Assembly: GCF_003369915.1 (NCBI RefSeq)
Contig: NW_022881614.1
Coordinates: 6,531,001-6,595,000 of the forward strand
Direction: 5' to 3'
DNA length: 64,000 bases
DNA from: Drosophila miranda
Lineage: Eukaryota > Arthropoda > Insecta > Diptera > Drosophilidae
Shown here: one piece after another, positions 34,291-45,340 of the stretch
Layout: every line of letters begins with the position of its first letter
Numbering within the stretch: the first letter of the stretch is position 1
Program-made: the position numbers and the translations under genes
The notes under the pieces: generated by a model
Database searches by the model: none
Seen by the model: only the letters and a program-made list of their open reading frames with translations
Told to the model about the DNA's origin: nothing

Positions 34291-35465
34291 CTACTTCGGG
34301 GGCTGATCTAAAAAATGGTCCTCCTCAATGTTATTTATCCGCATTGCTTTATTAGCCGGTTGTTCCGACATTTCGTTTGGCTTTCGTTTCTGCGCCTGAT
34401 TTTCGTTAGACTGATTATTAGGTACTACGTTTGCCCTAAAATGCTGAGCTTGGTTATAATTGTTATTATTTCTCCTATAATAACCGTTAGTATTCTCCCG
34501 ATAATTTCTATTATTATTATTTCCCCTGAATTGATTGCTGTTCTGTCGGTTCTTGATTTGTATCGATTCGTCTACATCCATTGGTTCTGGGGCCTGATTT
34601 TGTTGTCTATTACCCAAGAAATAGGGTTGTCCCCATGACATGTTATTCCTCTGAAGATCCTTTTTTTGGTCGAATGGTGAACTATTAGTCCTTGGTTGTC
34701 GTTGGTTGAATCTTAATGTATTGTAGTTATTATTCCCTGAATTTCTGGGGCCACTGAATTGGTAGGCAAATTGGGCCCGAATGTTATTTGATTGCAATTC
34801 CTGTACCTTTGCCAAGGCATTCGGTAAATCTGGCCGTTTAGGCCAGTGACAAAAATGCGTAAGGCATTGTCTCTAATTTTCTTATTTGATTCTTTCGTGA
34901 TTTCACTGTCCTTTCCGTGAGTCATTATTGTCTTATTTATTAACAAGGTCATTTTCTTGCTAACCTCGTTATAGAAATCTATTATTGAAAGGTTCCCTTG
35001 TCGGAGAACGCTTAACTCCTGTTCTATTATGTAAATTGGTCTCTTGTCACTGTAAACAAAGTCAAGTCGTGAAAGTATGGCATCAAAATTTAAAACTGTC
35101 CCGTGGTTGGTCAGTGCGTCATGTGCTGGTCCTGTTATTTTGTTTCTCAAAATTGTTAAGGCAATATAATATTGCTTACTTCCTTTCTTATATAACTTCA
35201 CTGCAGTTTCTGCAGCTTCCCTCCATCCTACGTATTGGTTTAATCCACCATTGAAAATTGGTAGGGATTCTATTACCTTTAATGTGGTGTCATCTTTTAT
35301 TGTCTCGTCTATTGTTTCTGCCTGATAATCTGATAAATGATCGGATTTAGTTTCTATTTGTTGTTTTAAATTTACAATTTGCTCCTGTACTTGTGAAATT
35401 TGAAATGCTATCAATTGTTTGACCAGATCTGCAGTGAGATCGGTCCTTGTTTGTGAGTTAATCAT
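34291..35465 (-). pseudogene. gag, errantivirus copy 2
   Basis: Start ATG at 35465; same two-frame structure and same break in the GGCC run as copy 1. Capsid-like domain followed by the Asn-rich tail. Confidence 0.85.
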
Positions 35466-36086
35466 TTTTAGTTTTTCAAAATCTAAAGTTAGTTGAACCA
35501 CCTTAAATTTTTCTTATATGTTTGGTTTTATAATCTAATATAACCTAATTGAACTTATATATTTATTAATACAACTTTTGCTCACGAACTATCCGGTAGG
35601 CGTCGCCCTTCTTAGTTTGGCTGACAGATCTTCGAACGGGTCTTCCTTCTTGATTTGGCTTACAGGTCTTCGAGCGGGGCTTCCTTCTTAAATTTCTTTG
35701 TTTAACTGGGGCTTCTGGGGGTCTTCCTTCTTTGGTTTAGCTGATAGTTTCACTTTCTTTGTGTTTTGGTTTGGTTGGTTTTGTTTAAAAACTTTGTTTT
35801 TTTTGTTTTTTTTTGTATTTTTGAATTGTCTTGATTAGCTTTTGTATTTATTTGTATTTTGTATTGTATTTGTATTTGTATTGTATATTGTATTTATTTT
35901 TGCACACCCTAAGCACCGGTTTGTTTCCTTTTTATCTCACTTTTCTTATCTTATATCTCACAGTCACTCCGCGTTTTTATATCTGAAGGATTTATTCCAT
36001 TAATTAATTGTCCTTCGGGTTTCGGCACGACGCAACACTTTTATTATTCGGTGCTTTTTATACAACGTCGCCCCACGTTGGGCGCC

Positions 36087-36617
36087 AATTAATTAACTGC
36101 GGTAGCGGATTGTGTTTTTAAAAAGTTTTTATTTTACTTCTAACTTCACTGATATAGATTTAAGTAGAGGGTCACAAAGGATTCCGGGCAAAGGGTTTGC
36201 GCGATCTTAATTTTTAGCTCGACTTTGCGGTGTCGCTTCTGGATCAAGACTGCCTTGACCTTTCTGATCTTTGCATCGTTGATCCCTTTCGGGAATAGTT
36301 TTTCTATAAACATTTCAATTGATTTCGCCATCCCGAGTATTGGATTTCGTCATCCAAAGAGAGAACTGTAAAATGCCTAAAGTGCAGGATCTGCAGAAAG
36401 CCGGGAGTGAGATTGTTTATGTGTAGCCGGGTGTGGGCAAACATTTTTTTTCCATTTAGGCGAGTGTCAAAGATTGGGATTGCGGCGGGAGCCCTTGCGA
36501 TTGTACATCTTAGAAATCAATTAGGCGGAGGCCCAAGATTGAAATTGTTTTCGTTTTGGAAAGCCAAAGATTGTTTAAAACTCGTATAAGAGCTCAATAG
36601 AATTGGGTACGTTAACT
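36087..36617 (-). repeat. 5' LTR of errantivirus copy 2
   Basis: 531 bp in minus orientation; the adjoining GGCGCC complement at 36070-36086 is the primer site. Its small ORF (36331 to 36146) stays open with three amino-acid differences from copy 1. Confidence 0.95.
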
Positions 36618-37223
36618 TGCATACGGGCTGCTGAGCGGTGCGATAGGTAGGGAACCCAGAAAGAATAAAGTGAAATGTAGTATAACAGAAACATAGCACG
36701 ACCACCAACAATATATACACTAGGGAACCTGGAGGCCCGAGGCTTCATCTTCCCTGCCCTTCCTCCCGCCTCTTGCCCGAGTCTGTGTGATTCCATCCAC
36801 TAGTTCGTAGCCCGACCGGATCCTGAGGCCGCTGTCCGGCGATTGCCTAGGCGTTCCCGGTGATACCTGTCGGCGTTCCTTCCGCATGATCCCATCCCGT
36901 AGTTTGTGACCCCGCAGGGTCCCGAGGCCGCTATCCGACGATCGTCTAAGCGCCCCCGGTGACTCCTGTTGGTGTCTCGCCTGATCCCCGTAGTTCCCTG
37001 GGTCCCGAAGGGGCTGTCCGGCGATTGCCTAAACCCTCTCGGCGATACCTGCCCTGTATGATAAAGACTTTCGGCGATTGCCTAAGCGCTCTCGGCGATA
37101 CGCGTCGGTATTCTCGTACTCGTAGTAATTCTTAGTTCGGCGGTGTCCCGTAAGTGCTATCCGGCGATTGCCTAGGCACTCTCGGCGATGCTTGCCGGTA
37201 TCCCCGACCCTCGTAGTAATTCT
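36618..37223 (+). repeat. Osvaldo-like giant LTR, copy A, right part (truncated)
   Basis: Continues the LTR interrupted at 23510: TGCATACGGGCTGCTG, then AATAAA-containing sequence, then the first 91-bp units (CGTAGTAATTCTTAG, CGGCGATTGCCTA). It ends abruptly at 37223 against a DINE-1 fragment, which marks the duplication breakpoint. The 111-bp array and the terminal CTTACA are missing. Confidence 0.8.
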
Positions 37224-37541
37224 AGTAAAAATATTTCACAACTTTGCCCCGCCCACTTCCGCCCCCACAAAGGCCGAACCCCTTGGCGTAGATGTTCACG
37301 ATGAGATTGCATGTGATCAACAAGGCGACCACAAATGAGCAAAAGAAAAATGATCTAATGTCGGTTGTAGGTGTTGTATTTGTAATTCACATCTCCTCTC
37401 CCAACTGCTGAGACCGGAGTCTCCCACAAACTTCAGTCCATGCAGGCCCGTGCTCTTGAGAAATTCTTTGAGACTCCTGCCAAAGCTCCTCAACAGAAAC
37501 ATAGAGGATCCCTCCCTTTCTGGTTTCTTTGATGACTCCAT
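37224..37541 (-). pseudogene. Pickpocket N-terminal exons, duplicate (copy B)
   Basis: A DINE-1 end fragment (37224-37278) is followed by ppk exon 2 (about 37282-37354) and exon 1 (37394-37541, MESSKKPEREG, STGLHGLKFVG), as in copy A. Relative to copy A an 8-bp direct repeat has collapsed at the exon 1 donor, removing the GTGAGA splice site. The rest of the channel is absent. This is a gene fragment carried along by segmental duplication. Confidence 0.8.
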
Positions 37542-38049
37542 TGCAACTATTGAGCTAATTCCTGCTAACGTCTTCCCACATTAAAGACCCAAATAATTAA
37601 TGCGTCCTATCGATTGCGGTGATTTGTGTCGAGTCAATGAAAATCCTTTCAAGTTAATTACTTTGACAACAGTTGCCGCAAGCATTTTCATTCAATTAGG
37701 TTTACGTACACTTGTCGTGCGGTCGTGTCTGATAAGATAAGCAAATTGTATCCGCTTCCACAAGTCCCACATCAAATTGTTGGAGCTTCTCTGCCCTGTG
37801 AAATAGTTTTTAATTGATTTAAATATACTTTTAATATGATAAAGTTTCACTCTACCTCGACTGAAGTGCAGCTCTCGCTTGCGAAGCTTTCTGCAACAAA
37901 TATGTATGTGGCGCTTTGGCCCCAAAAAAGCTTTAGCCTCATTTGCAATGAAAGCTTGGCCGCACGTGATGAAAAAGCGAACCATCGTCAGTTCTGGAAC
38001 TCCAAGCCCTGCGATCGTTGTTTACCTTAAGATATATGTATATACTAAA

Positions 38050-38938
38050 ATGAAAATCCGGAGCAATCCGCTGCCCCGGCGGCTGGCAGATGTCTTGTGC
38101 TTCCTGCTCATCGGCGTCTTTCTGCCGATTGTGTTCATGTTCGAGATTATTGTGGTTCTGCCGGCATTCCACGAGCCGGGCGGCTTCTTCCACACCTTCA
38201 CCTTCCTCATGGCCATGTTTCTGGTGTTCAACATCAAGGGGAACATGATCGCATGCATGATGATCGACACCAGCGTAATCGGTGAGCCAGACAGTGTCCA
38301 GCCGATGGCCCAGTGATGGGAACTACTATGAACCATTTCAATCCACAGTCAAGCAAGTAAAGCCGCCGCCGGAGCAGTCGGCGGAGCGCCTTGAGTGGCG
38401 CGAGTGCACAGAGTGCAAACGGTTGGCCCCGCCCAGATCGTGGCACTGCAAGATATGCGGCGCTTGCATACTGAAGCGGGATCACCACTGCCTATACACG
38501 GGCTGTTGCATCGGCCACCAGAACCATCGCTTCTTTATGGGCTTCATTTTCTATTTGTTTGTGGGCTCTGTGTACGCCCTGGTCTACAACTCGATCTACA
38601 TGTGGATAATCCATAGCAGCATATACTGCAATTGGCTGACAGTCCTCAAGCTGACCTGCCCCATGTTGCTGCTGGTGACCGGCGGCTTCTGGACCAACAT
38701 CTACCTGCTCTTCTACAGCCTCAATGTGCTGGCCTTGGCGTACGGCATCCTCCTGTTGGGCTACCATGTGCCGATTGTGCTCCGTGGCGGAGTTTCCGCC
38801 GACCGCACGAAGCAGCGAAAGCTCAAATACAAACGAGGAGTCAGGCAGAACCTAAGAAGTGTCTTTGGAGTGCGCATGCACATAGCCTGGCTATCGCCAC
38901 TCATTCGCAGTGATCTACCCGACGATGGCTACCACTAG
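38050..38938 (+). CDS. CG10344: DHHC palmitoyltransferase, copy B (complete two-exon gene)
   Basis: Exon 1 from the ATG at 38050 to 38281 and a 67-bp GT-AG intron (38282-38348) lead to exon 2. The full domain order is present: two helices, cysteine-rich domain, DHHC catalytic motif, NHRFF, two further helices (LLVTGGFWTNIYLL), RGGVSADRTKQRK tail. The G missing from copy A is present here, so the frame is open to a TAG after DDGYH. Compared with copy A, a 20-odd-bp rearrangement at the end replaces the last 16 residues. This is the only copy with both exons intact, about 273 residues. Confidence 0.8.
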
Positions 38939-39007
38939 GCCCTCCAGTGGAGAGAGAGCCATCTCCTCTACCAAGGAGAGCGAGGACTGATCTGTGTTTG
39001 AGCTAGG

Positions 39008-39329
39008 TTAAGATAGATGTATTTTTGGGGCCTCCCGACTGGGCAGTCCGTAGATGAGTACCGTGACTATTGCTGGAATTTCTTCGGGCTGGATGCAGGC
39101 AAATTGCAGTATGGTGGAGTTGCAGCCGACTCCGCCCGTGAGTATGGTTGCCACCACCACCCGTTCCACTTTACTCTCGTCCAAGACCAAAATCAGGTTG
39201 TGAGGGAGCGTACGCTCCACCCACATTTTTTCCGCCCATCAGTTCGCCGTCATTTTCCCATTGGAGGGACCCGAGATTACGTTATTAGAATTAAGATTTT
39301 TGACTTTTCTTTATTGACTTTTCAGTTTT
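39008..39329 (-). pseudogene. 3' part of the unidentified convergent gene, copy B
   Basis: Same sequence as 22530-22851 with a handful of substitutions (for example DESK for DESQ, GCNST for GCNYT). It ends at AGGTTAA (39330-39336), followed by the Osvaldo-like LTR start. Confidence 0.5.
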
Positions 39330-39336
39330 AGGTTAA

Positions 39337-39739
39337 GGGGGGGGGAAGGCCACGAAGGCTACATGACATTAATTTTATATATTATACCCGAGGGGTCTCT
39401 AAGCCCCAGGTAGCTTATTATCTTCTTTAAGGGGGGGACAAGTCGCGATCACGGCGGACGCCACTGGCATTTCAGAAGCAAAACCCAACAACAACGACGC
39501 AGCAGCAGCCAAAACGAGAGAGGAATACACCGAGGACCGAAAACCAACGGCATCGACGCAGCAACGGCGTGAATACACCGAGAAAGCATAAAACCCAACG
39601 ACAACGACGCAGCAGCAGCCAAAGAGGGAGAGGGATACACCAAGAATCGATCCCCACCGACACAGAAACGGCGAGGAATACACCAAGAACCGACACCTAA
39701 CGGCACCGACGCCAAAACGGGGAGGAATACACCAAGAAA
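39337..39739 (+). repeat. Osvaldo-like LTR start, copy B (truncated)
   Basis: G-run, GGCCACGAAGGC segment, GACAAGTCGCGATCACGG and part of the degenerate array, ending at ACACCAAGAA at 39739. It joins directly to ATCGGTGAGCC of DHHC copy C, the tandem duplication junction. Confidence 0.85.
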
Positions 39740-40399
39740 TCGGTGAGCCAGACAGTGTCCAGCCGATGGCCCAGTGATGGGAACTACTATGAACCATTTC
39801 AATCCACAGTCAAGCAAGTAAAGCCGCCGCCGGAGCAGTCGGCGGAGCGCCTTGAGTGGCGCGAGTGCACAGAGTGCAAACGGCTGGCCCCGCCCAGATC
39901 GTGGCACTGCAAGATATGCGGCGCTTGCATACTGAAGCGGGATCACCACTGCCTATACACGGGCTGTTGCATCGGCCACCAGAACCATCGCTTCTTTATG
40001 GGCTTCATTTTCTATTTGTTTGTGGGCTCTGTGTACGCCCTGGTCTACAACTCGATCTACATGTGGATAATCCATAGCAGCATATACTGCAATTGGCTGA
40101 CAGTCCTCAAGCTGACCTGCCCCATGTTGCTGCTGGTGACCGGCGGCTTCTGGACCAACATCTACCTGCTCTTCTACAGCCTCAATGTGCTGGCCTTGGC
40201 GTACGGCATCCTCCTGTTGGGCTACCATGTGCCGATTGTGCTCCGTGGCGGAGTTTCCGCCGACCGCACGAAGCAGCGAAAGCTCAAATACAAACGAGGA
40301 GTCAGGCAGAACCTAAGAAGTGTCTTTGGAGTGCGCATGCACATAGCCTGGCTATCGCCACTCATTCGCAGTGATCTACCCGACGATGGCTACCACTAG
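39740..40399 (+). pseudogene. DHHC palmitoyltransferase, copy C (exon 2 only)
   Basis: The copy begins inside exon 1's last four bases, keeps the intron (39743-39809) and the complete exon 2 with cysteine-rich domain and DHHC motif, and ends at the same TAG as copy B. Exon 1, with the start codon and first two membrane helices, is replaced by retroelement LTR sequence. The copy is shifted from copy B by exactly 1461 bp and is nearly identical to it. An in-frame ATG-less read-through from the LTR is conceivable, but a functional enzyme is unlikely. Confidence 0.85.
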
Positions 40400-40468
40400 G
40401 CCCTCCAGTGGAGAGAGAGCCATCTCCTCTACCAAGGAGAGCGAGGACTGATCTGTGTTTGAGCTAGG

Positions 40469-40790
40469 TTAAGATAGATGTATTTTTGGGGCCTCCCGAC
40501 TGGGCAGTCCGTAGATGAGTACCGTGACTATTGCTGGAATTTCTTCGGGCTGGATGCAGGCAAATTGCAGTATGGTGGAGTTGCAGCCGACTCCGCCCGT
40601 GAGTATGGTTGCCACCACCACCCGTTCCACTTTACTCTCGTCCAAGACCAAAATCAGGTTGTGAGGGAGCGTACGCTCCACCCACATTTTTTCCGCCCAT
40701 CAGTTCGCCGTCATTTTCCCATTGTAGGGACCCGAGATTCCGTTATTAGAATTAAGATTTTTGTGTTTATTTTATTGACTTTTCAGTTTT
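40469..40790 (-). pseudogene. 3' part of the unidentified convergent gene, copy C
   Basis: Third copy of the APKIHLS-ending frame, nearly identical to copy B. Followed at 40791-40797 by AGGTTAA and then the complete giant LTR. Reading from this copy across the retroelement to 56421 reconstructs the original junction position. Confidence 0.5.
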
Positions 40791-40797
40791 AGGTTAA

Positions 40798-43425
40798 GGG
40801 GGGGGGGAAGGCCACGAAGGCTACATGACATTAATTTTATATATTATACCCGAGGGGTCTCTAAGCCCCAGGTAGCTTATTATCTTCTTTAAGGGGGGAC
40901 AAGTCGCGATCACGGCGGACGCCACTGGCTTTTCAGAACCAAAACCCAACAACAACGACGCAGCAGCAGCCAAAACGAGAGAGGAATACACCGAGGACCG
41001 AAAACCAACGGCATCGACGCAGCAACGGCGTGAATACACCGAGAAAGCATAAAACCCAACGACAACGACGCAGCAGCAGCCAAAGAGGGAGAGGGATACA
41101 CCAAGAATCGATCCCCACCGACACAGAAACGGCGAGGAATACACCAAGAACCGACACCTAACGGCACCGACGCCAAAACGGGGAGGAATACACCAAGAAA
41201 CAAAACCCGACAACAACAACGCAGCGGAAGCCAAAGAGAGAGAGAAATACACCAAGAGCCGAAACGGTAGCCAACAGCATCAATTCAGCGACGGCCGAAG
41301 ACGAGAAGCGCCGAAAAAATAAGCCGCCAGCGTCGACGCAGCAACGAAGCGCTGGAACAGTAAGCCCACAGCAGCAACGGCAGAAGAGAGACGCGGAAAA
41401 CTAAAGCGAAGTAACGACGCGCCAGCAGCGAGACAGAGACGCGAAAGCCGGCCCTCTGCCGCCGCGGAAGATGACGACGCTAGCCGCCCACGCTGACGCT
41501 GGATCGGAGAGCCAGCAGAACGCCGGCTCTGAGCTGGGAAAACGTGAAAGAAGAAAGATTCGTTTGGAAGCAGTCGTAGGAGTCGGACGTGTTTGCGGAT
41601 AAAATTCGAGTGGCGTACGAAAAGTAAGGCACGTGGCGGGCCAGATCCACGCCAACGCGATCAGTGACACAGAGGAGATCCTGCATCTACGCCGTACCCA
41701 CGGGGAAGAGGAGGCTTTCGACGAATACAAGCGTGGGAGTTCAGGGGTAAGCGAGTCTCTGGACGTGCATACGGGCTGCTGAGCGGTGCGATAGGTAGGG
41801 AACCCAGAAAGAATAAAGTGAAATGTAGTATAACAGAAACATAGCACGACCACCAACAATCTATACACTAGGGAACCTGGAGGCCCGAGGCTTCATCTTC
41901 CCTGCCCTTCCTCCCGCCTCTTGCCCGAGTCTGTGTGATTCCATCCAGTAGTGCGTAGCCCGACCGGATCCTGAGGCCGCTGACCGGCGATTGCCTAGGC
42001 GTTCCCGGTGATACCTGTCGGCGTTCCCTCCGCATGATCCCATCCCGTAGTTTGTGACCCCGCAGGGTCCCGAGGCCGCTATCCGACGATCGTCTAAGCG
42101 CCCCCGGTGACTCCTGTTGGTGTCTCGCCTGATCCCCGTAGTTCCCTGGGTCCCGAAGGGGCTGTCCGGCGATTGCCTAAACCCTCTCGGCGATACCTGC
42201 CCTGTATGATAAAGACTTTCGCAGTAATGTTTAGCCCGATAGTGTCCCGTGAGTGCTATCCGGCGATTGCCTAAGCGCTCTCGGCGATACGCGTCGGTAT
42301 TCTCGTACTCGTAGTAATTCTTAGTTCGGCGGTGTCCCGTAAGTGCTATCCGGCGATTGCCTAGGCACTCTCGGCGATGCTTGCCGGTATCCCCGACCCT
42401 CGTAGTAATTCTTAGTTCGACAGCGTCCCGTAAGTGCTATCCGGCGATTGCCTAGGCATTCTCGGCGATGCCTGTCGATATCCCCGACCCCCGTAGTAAT
42501 TCTTAGTTCGGCGGTGTCCCGTAAGTGCTATCCGGCGATTGCCTAGGCACTCTCGGCGATGCCTGTCGATATCCCTGACCCCCGTAGTAATTCTTAGTTC
42601 GACAGTCTCTTGTAAGTGCTATCCGGCGATTGCCTAGGCACTCTCGGTGATGCTCGTTGATATCCCAGACCCTCGTAGTAATTCTTAGGCCGACAGGGTC
42701 CCGTAAGTACCGTCCGGCGATAGCCTAGGTACTCTCGGCGATACTTGTCGGTATTTCCGCATAGCAAAGTTCCCCTTTCCGCGTCGTAGTAATTCTTAGG
42801 CCGACAGGGTCCCGTAAGTACCGTCCGGCGATAGCCTAGGTACTCTCGGCGATACTTGTCGGTATTCCCGCATAGCAAAGTTCCCCTTTCCGCGTCGTAG
42901 TAATTCTTAGGCCGACAGGGTCCCGTAAGTACCGTCCGGCGATAGCCTTGGTACTCTCGGCAAGACTTGTCGGTATTCCCGCATAGCAAAGTTCCCCTTT
43001 CCGCGTCGTAGTAATTCTAAGGCCGACAGGGTCCCGTAAGTACCGTCCGGCGATAGCCTATGTACTCTCGGCGATACTTTTCGGTATTCCCGCATAGCAT
43101 AGTCCCCCTTTCCGCTTCGTAGTAACTCTCAGGCGATAGCCTAGGTACTCTCGGCGACACCTGTCGGTATTATCGCATAGTAAAGACCTCCGTATTGATT
43201 CTGAGTTCGGTGGGGCCCTGAAGGCGCTATTCGGCGATAACCGGAGTGTTCGCGGTGAAACCAACTGCCCCGTCCATGCTACGATCGCTCCCGTCCGCGG
43301 GACTGCGGCCCCGTCCCCCATCGTCGGTCCGAAATACGGAGTCCCGGCAAATTGTAAATATTGCTGTAATTTCGACCCTGGAGTAGACTGAGATATGTAC
43401 CCCAGCCCAGGATCGCTTCCTTACA
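40798..43425 (+). repeat. 5' LTR with two internal tandem arrays (2.63 kb)
   Basis: Array 1 (about 40940-41270) is made of degenerate 50-60 bp units with CAACGACGCAGCAGC and GAATACACCAAGAA. A unique middle part contains a donor-like GGGGTAAGCG at 41746 and AATAAA at about 41813. Array 2 has 91-bp units (about 42226-42672) and then 111-bp units (about 42673-43130). The LTR ends CTTACA. The 111-bp units are multiples of three and so create a long but probably meaningless minus-strand frame. Confidence 0.8.
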
Positions 43426-43427
43426 GA

Positions 43428-43446
43428 TGGCGCCCGAGCAGGGACT
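43428..43446 (+). promoter_or_regulatory. tRNA-Lys-type primer binding site
   Basis: TGGCGCCCGAGCAGGGACT two bases after the LTR end; close to the lentiviral tRNA-Lys3 primer site and, as I recall, to that of D. buzzatii Osvaldo. Confidence 0.7.
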
Positions 43447-44354
43447 CCGGGATTCCGTTATGTTTTGGGGCGCTAAGTGGAACAGTCGATCAGAAAAACG
43501 TGTAGCAGGGGGAATCGGGACTGTACCATGCGCAAGCACGGCCAGTCGGAATCATTAGGACAAGAATAGCTGTATATCTCTGTAAAACCGCACGTGAGGC
43601 CGCCCATCATTCACGTACAGCCGAGGCTGGCTTCCCTAACCTCCGGGAAGCAATAGCGTCAGCACGTGAGGAGGAGAGCGCCGCGGCGAGGCGGCAGAGA
43701 AAGAGAACCGAGCCGAAGCTGAGCAGAAATCGCTAGAGAGAGAGCGACACGTACGCGGCGAGCAGCGAGTTGTGAGCGGTAGAGGTCGAGCGAGCGTCGG
43801 AATCCTCCCGAAGACCAACCAGCCCGGCTAGATATTTCGTACTCAGATCCAGAAGACGATAGTCAACGCCCGGCCCTCAGCGAGAATAGTCAACGCCCGG
43901 TCTTCAGAGCAGTCAGTCAACGCCCGGTCTTCAGCGCGATCATTTAATGCCCGGCCTACAAAACGATAGCCGAGAGTAAACGCCCAGCCTTCAAAGTGAT
44001 CAGTCAGCGTTCAGCCATCAACACGGGACGAGATACAACGCTTAAATCAACGAACCCAGCACGACCAGGACCACAAGGACAATCCCCAGGACGACGACAG
44101 CAAGGACTATCGACCGGCCTTGCCAGGATCAACAGTCAGGACAATTCCAAGGAAAACGATAGCAAGGACTATCGACCAGGACCCCAAGCAGCAAGGACGC
44201 CAAGGACGCCTCCACTGGACAACCGTGTTAACCCAAGGACTCCGGTATTCAGTGCGTTACCTAAGAAAAGATTCTACCGGAGGGTCAATACGTGATACTA
44301 CCGTCGGAAACGCGAAAGACCTCGAAGTGCCAGTTCGACCACCGTGTTTCGACA
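43447..44354 (+). other. Long untranslated leader of the Osvaldo-like element
   Basis: About 900 bp between primer site and gag. It contains repeated units of GTCAACGCCCGG(T/C)CTTCAG around 43860-44010 and a C/A-rich stretch. No convincing coding region. Confidence 0.6.
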
Positions 44355-45340
44355 TGGGAGTACAGTGGATTTCGTATCGGCGCAAGGACGAATTGCAGGC
44401 CATCGCCGCCGAATTCGGCCTCGGCCTGTCCACCGGGACAGTGGACGAACTACGCAGCCGGATCTCGGCCTTTATTTCGCGCGGTGAGCATCCAACTGCC
44501 ATCGAAAAACGGATCAAAGAGCTCGGAATGGTCTTCGACAGCGCGCCCAGCCCGAGAAGCCCGAGGAACACGTCCCCGTCGCCGGGACCGAGTCAGCGAG
44601 AGCGAAAGGAAGGGATCTGTGCGGAGCAGCCTCTATCTATCATAATTCCCGAGTTCCCACGTGCAGCTCACGGCGACTCTGGCCGGCTTGAAACCACGAC
44701 TGCCCGGCGACATGGTGACAATCACCACCAGCACCGCTTCCCCGAGGAAGCCGGAACTTCGCGACCCGGAAGGGAAGAAATTTCCTGCGCCGCCCTGGCC
44801 GATAAACTGCGCAATTGGGGTCTGAAGTTCGACGGACACTCGGATGCGCTGGCTTTCATCGAACGGTTGGAAGAAAGGGTCGACTCATATGGCGGAAGCC
44901 CAGCACAACTGCCGCGAGCCATCTCCGGGCTACTAACTGGCAAGGCAGAAGGATGGCTTAGGACGTTCCAGATGCAAGGCAAGCCAAGTTCCGGACCAAG
45001 TTCCGGAAGGAGTTCTTGGAGTTCTTCCTACCCCCGCGATACTTTCAGCGCTTGGAAGATACGATCCGCTCCCGTCGCCAACGACCCCGAGAAGCCTTTC
45101 AGGACTACTTGATCGACCTCCGACTCATGAAGCAACGAGCTCAGTATACTCCAGACAGGGAGCTGGACAGGATCTACGAGAACCTTCGGCCGGAATACCA
45201 ACTGTTCACCCGTAGACATGAGTTCGAGACGTTGCGAGAACTGACCCAATTGATAGTAGCGTACGAGACAACGCGGGACCGCGAACAAACCCACCCAGCT
45301 AACGACCGCCCAAATACGAAAGCCAGAACGCCAGTCGAAG
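44355..45340 (+). pseudogene. gag of Osvaldo-like element (frameshifted, 3' deleted)
   Basis: The likely start is ATG 44355 (MGVQWISYRRKDELQ), giving an N-terminal SAP-like helical region (FGLGLSTGTVDELRSRI). The capsid follows (LADKLRNWGLKFDG, then SGLLTGKAEGWLRTF). The frame changes near 44990-45010, at a duplicated AAGTTCCGGA, and continues in another frame with FFLPPRYFQRLED and AFQDYLIDLRLMKQR, the rest of the retrotransposon gag domain. At about 45340 it joins RNase H sequence directly, so nucleocapsid, protease and RT are deleted. Confidence 0.8.

Larger units (their letters stand above)
23511..36617 (-). mobile_element. Errantivirus copy 2, itself interrupted
   Basis: Same family as 12093-19923, on the opposite strand, with 531-bp LTRs and TGCA on both sides (23507-23510 and 36618-36621). 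Its host sequence is an Osvaldo-like LTR, and intact versions of the same site occur at 41766-41769 and 54837-54840, proving the insertion point. Part of env has been replaced by a GC-rich retroelement segment (about 24629-30437). gag, pol and integrase share the frame breaks of copy 1 and have an additional break near 32105 in an A-run. Confidence 0.95.

Noticed and set aside
42594-43100. Minus-strand protein with 37-residue repeats (LLCGNTDKYRREYLGYRR type); also at 55483-56080
   Set aside because: The underlying 111-bp DNA repeat is divisible by three, so an open frame repeats automatically. It lies in a noncoding LTR, on the wrong strand, and stops where unit length changes to 91 bp.
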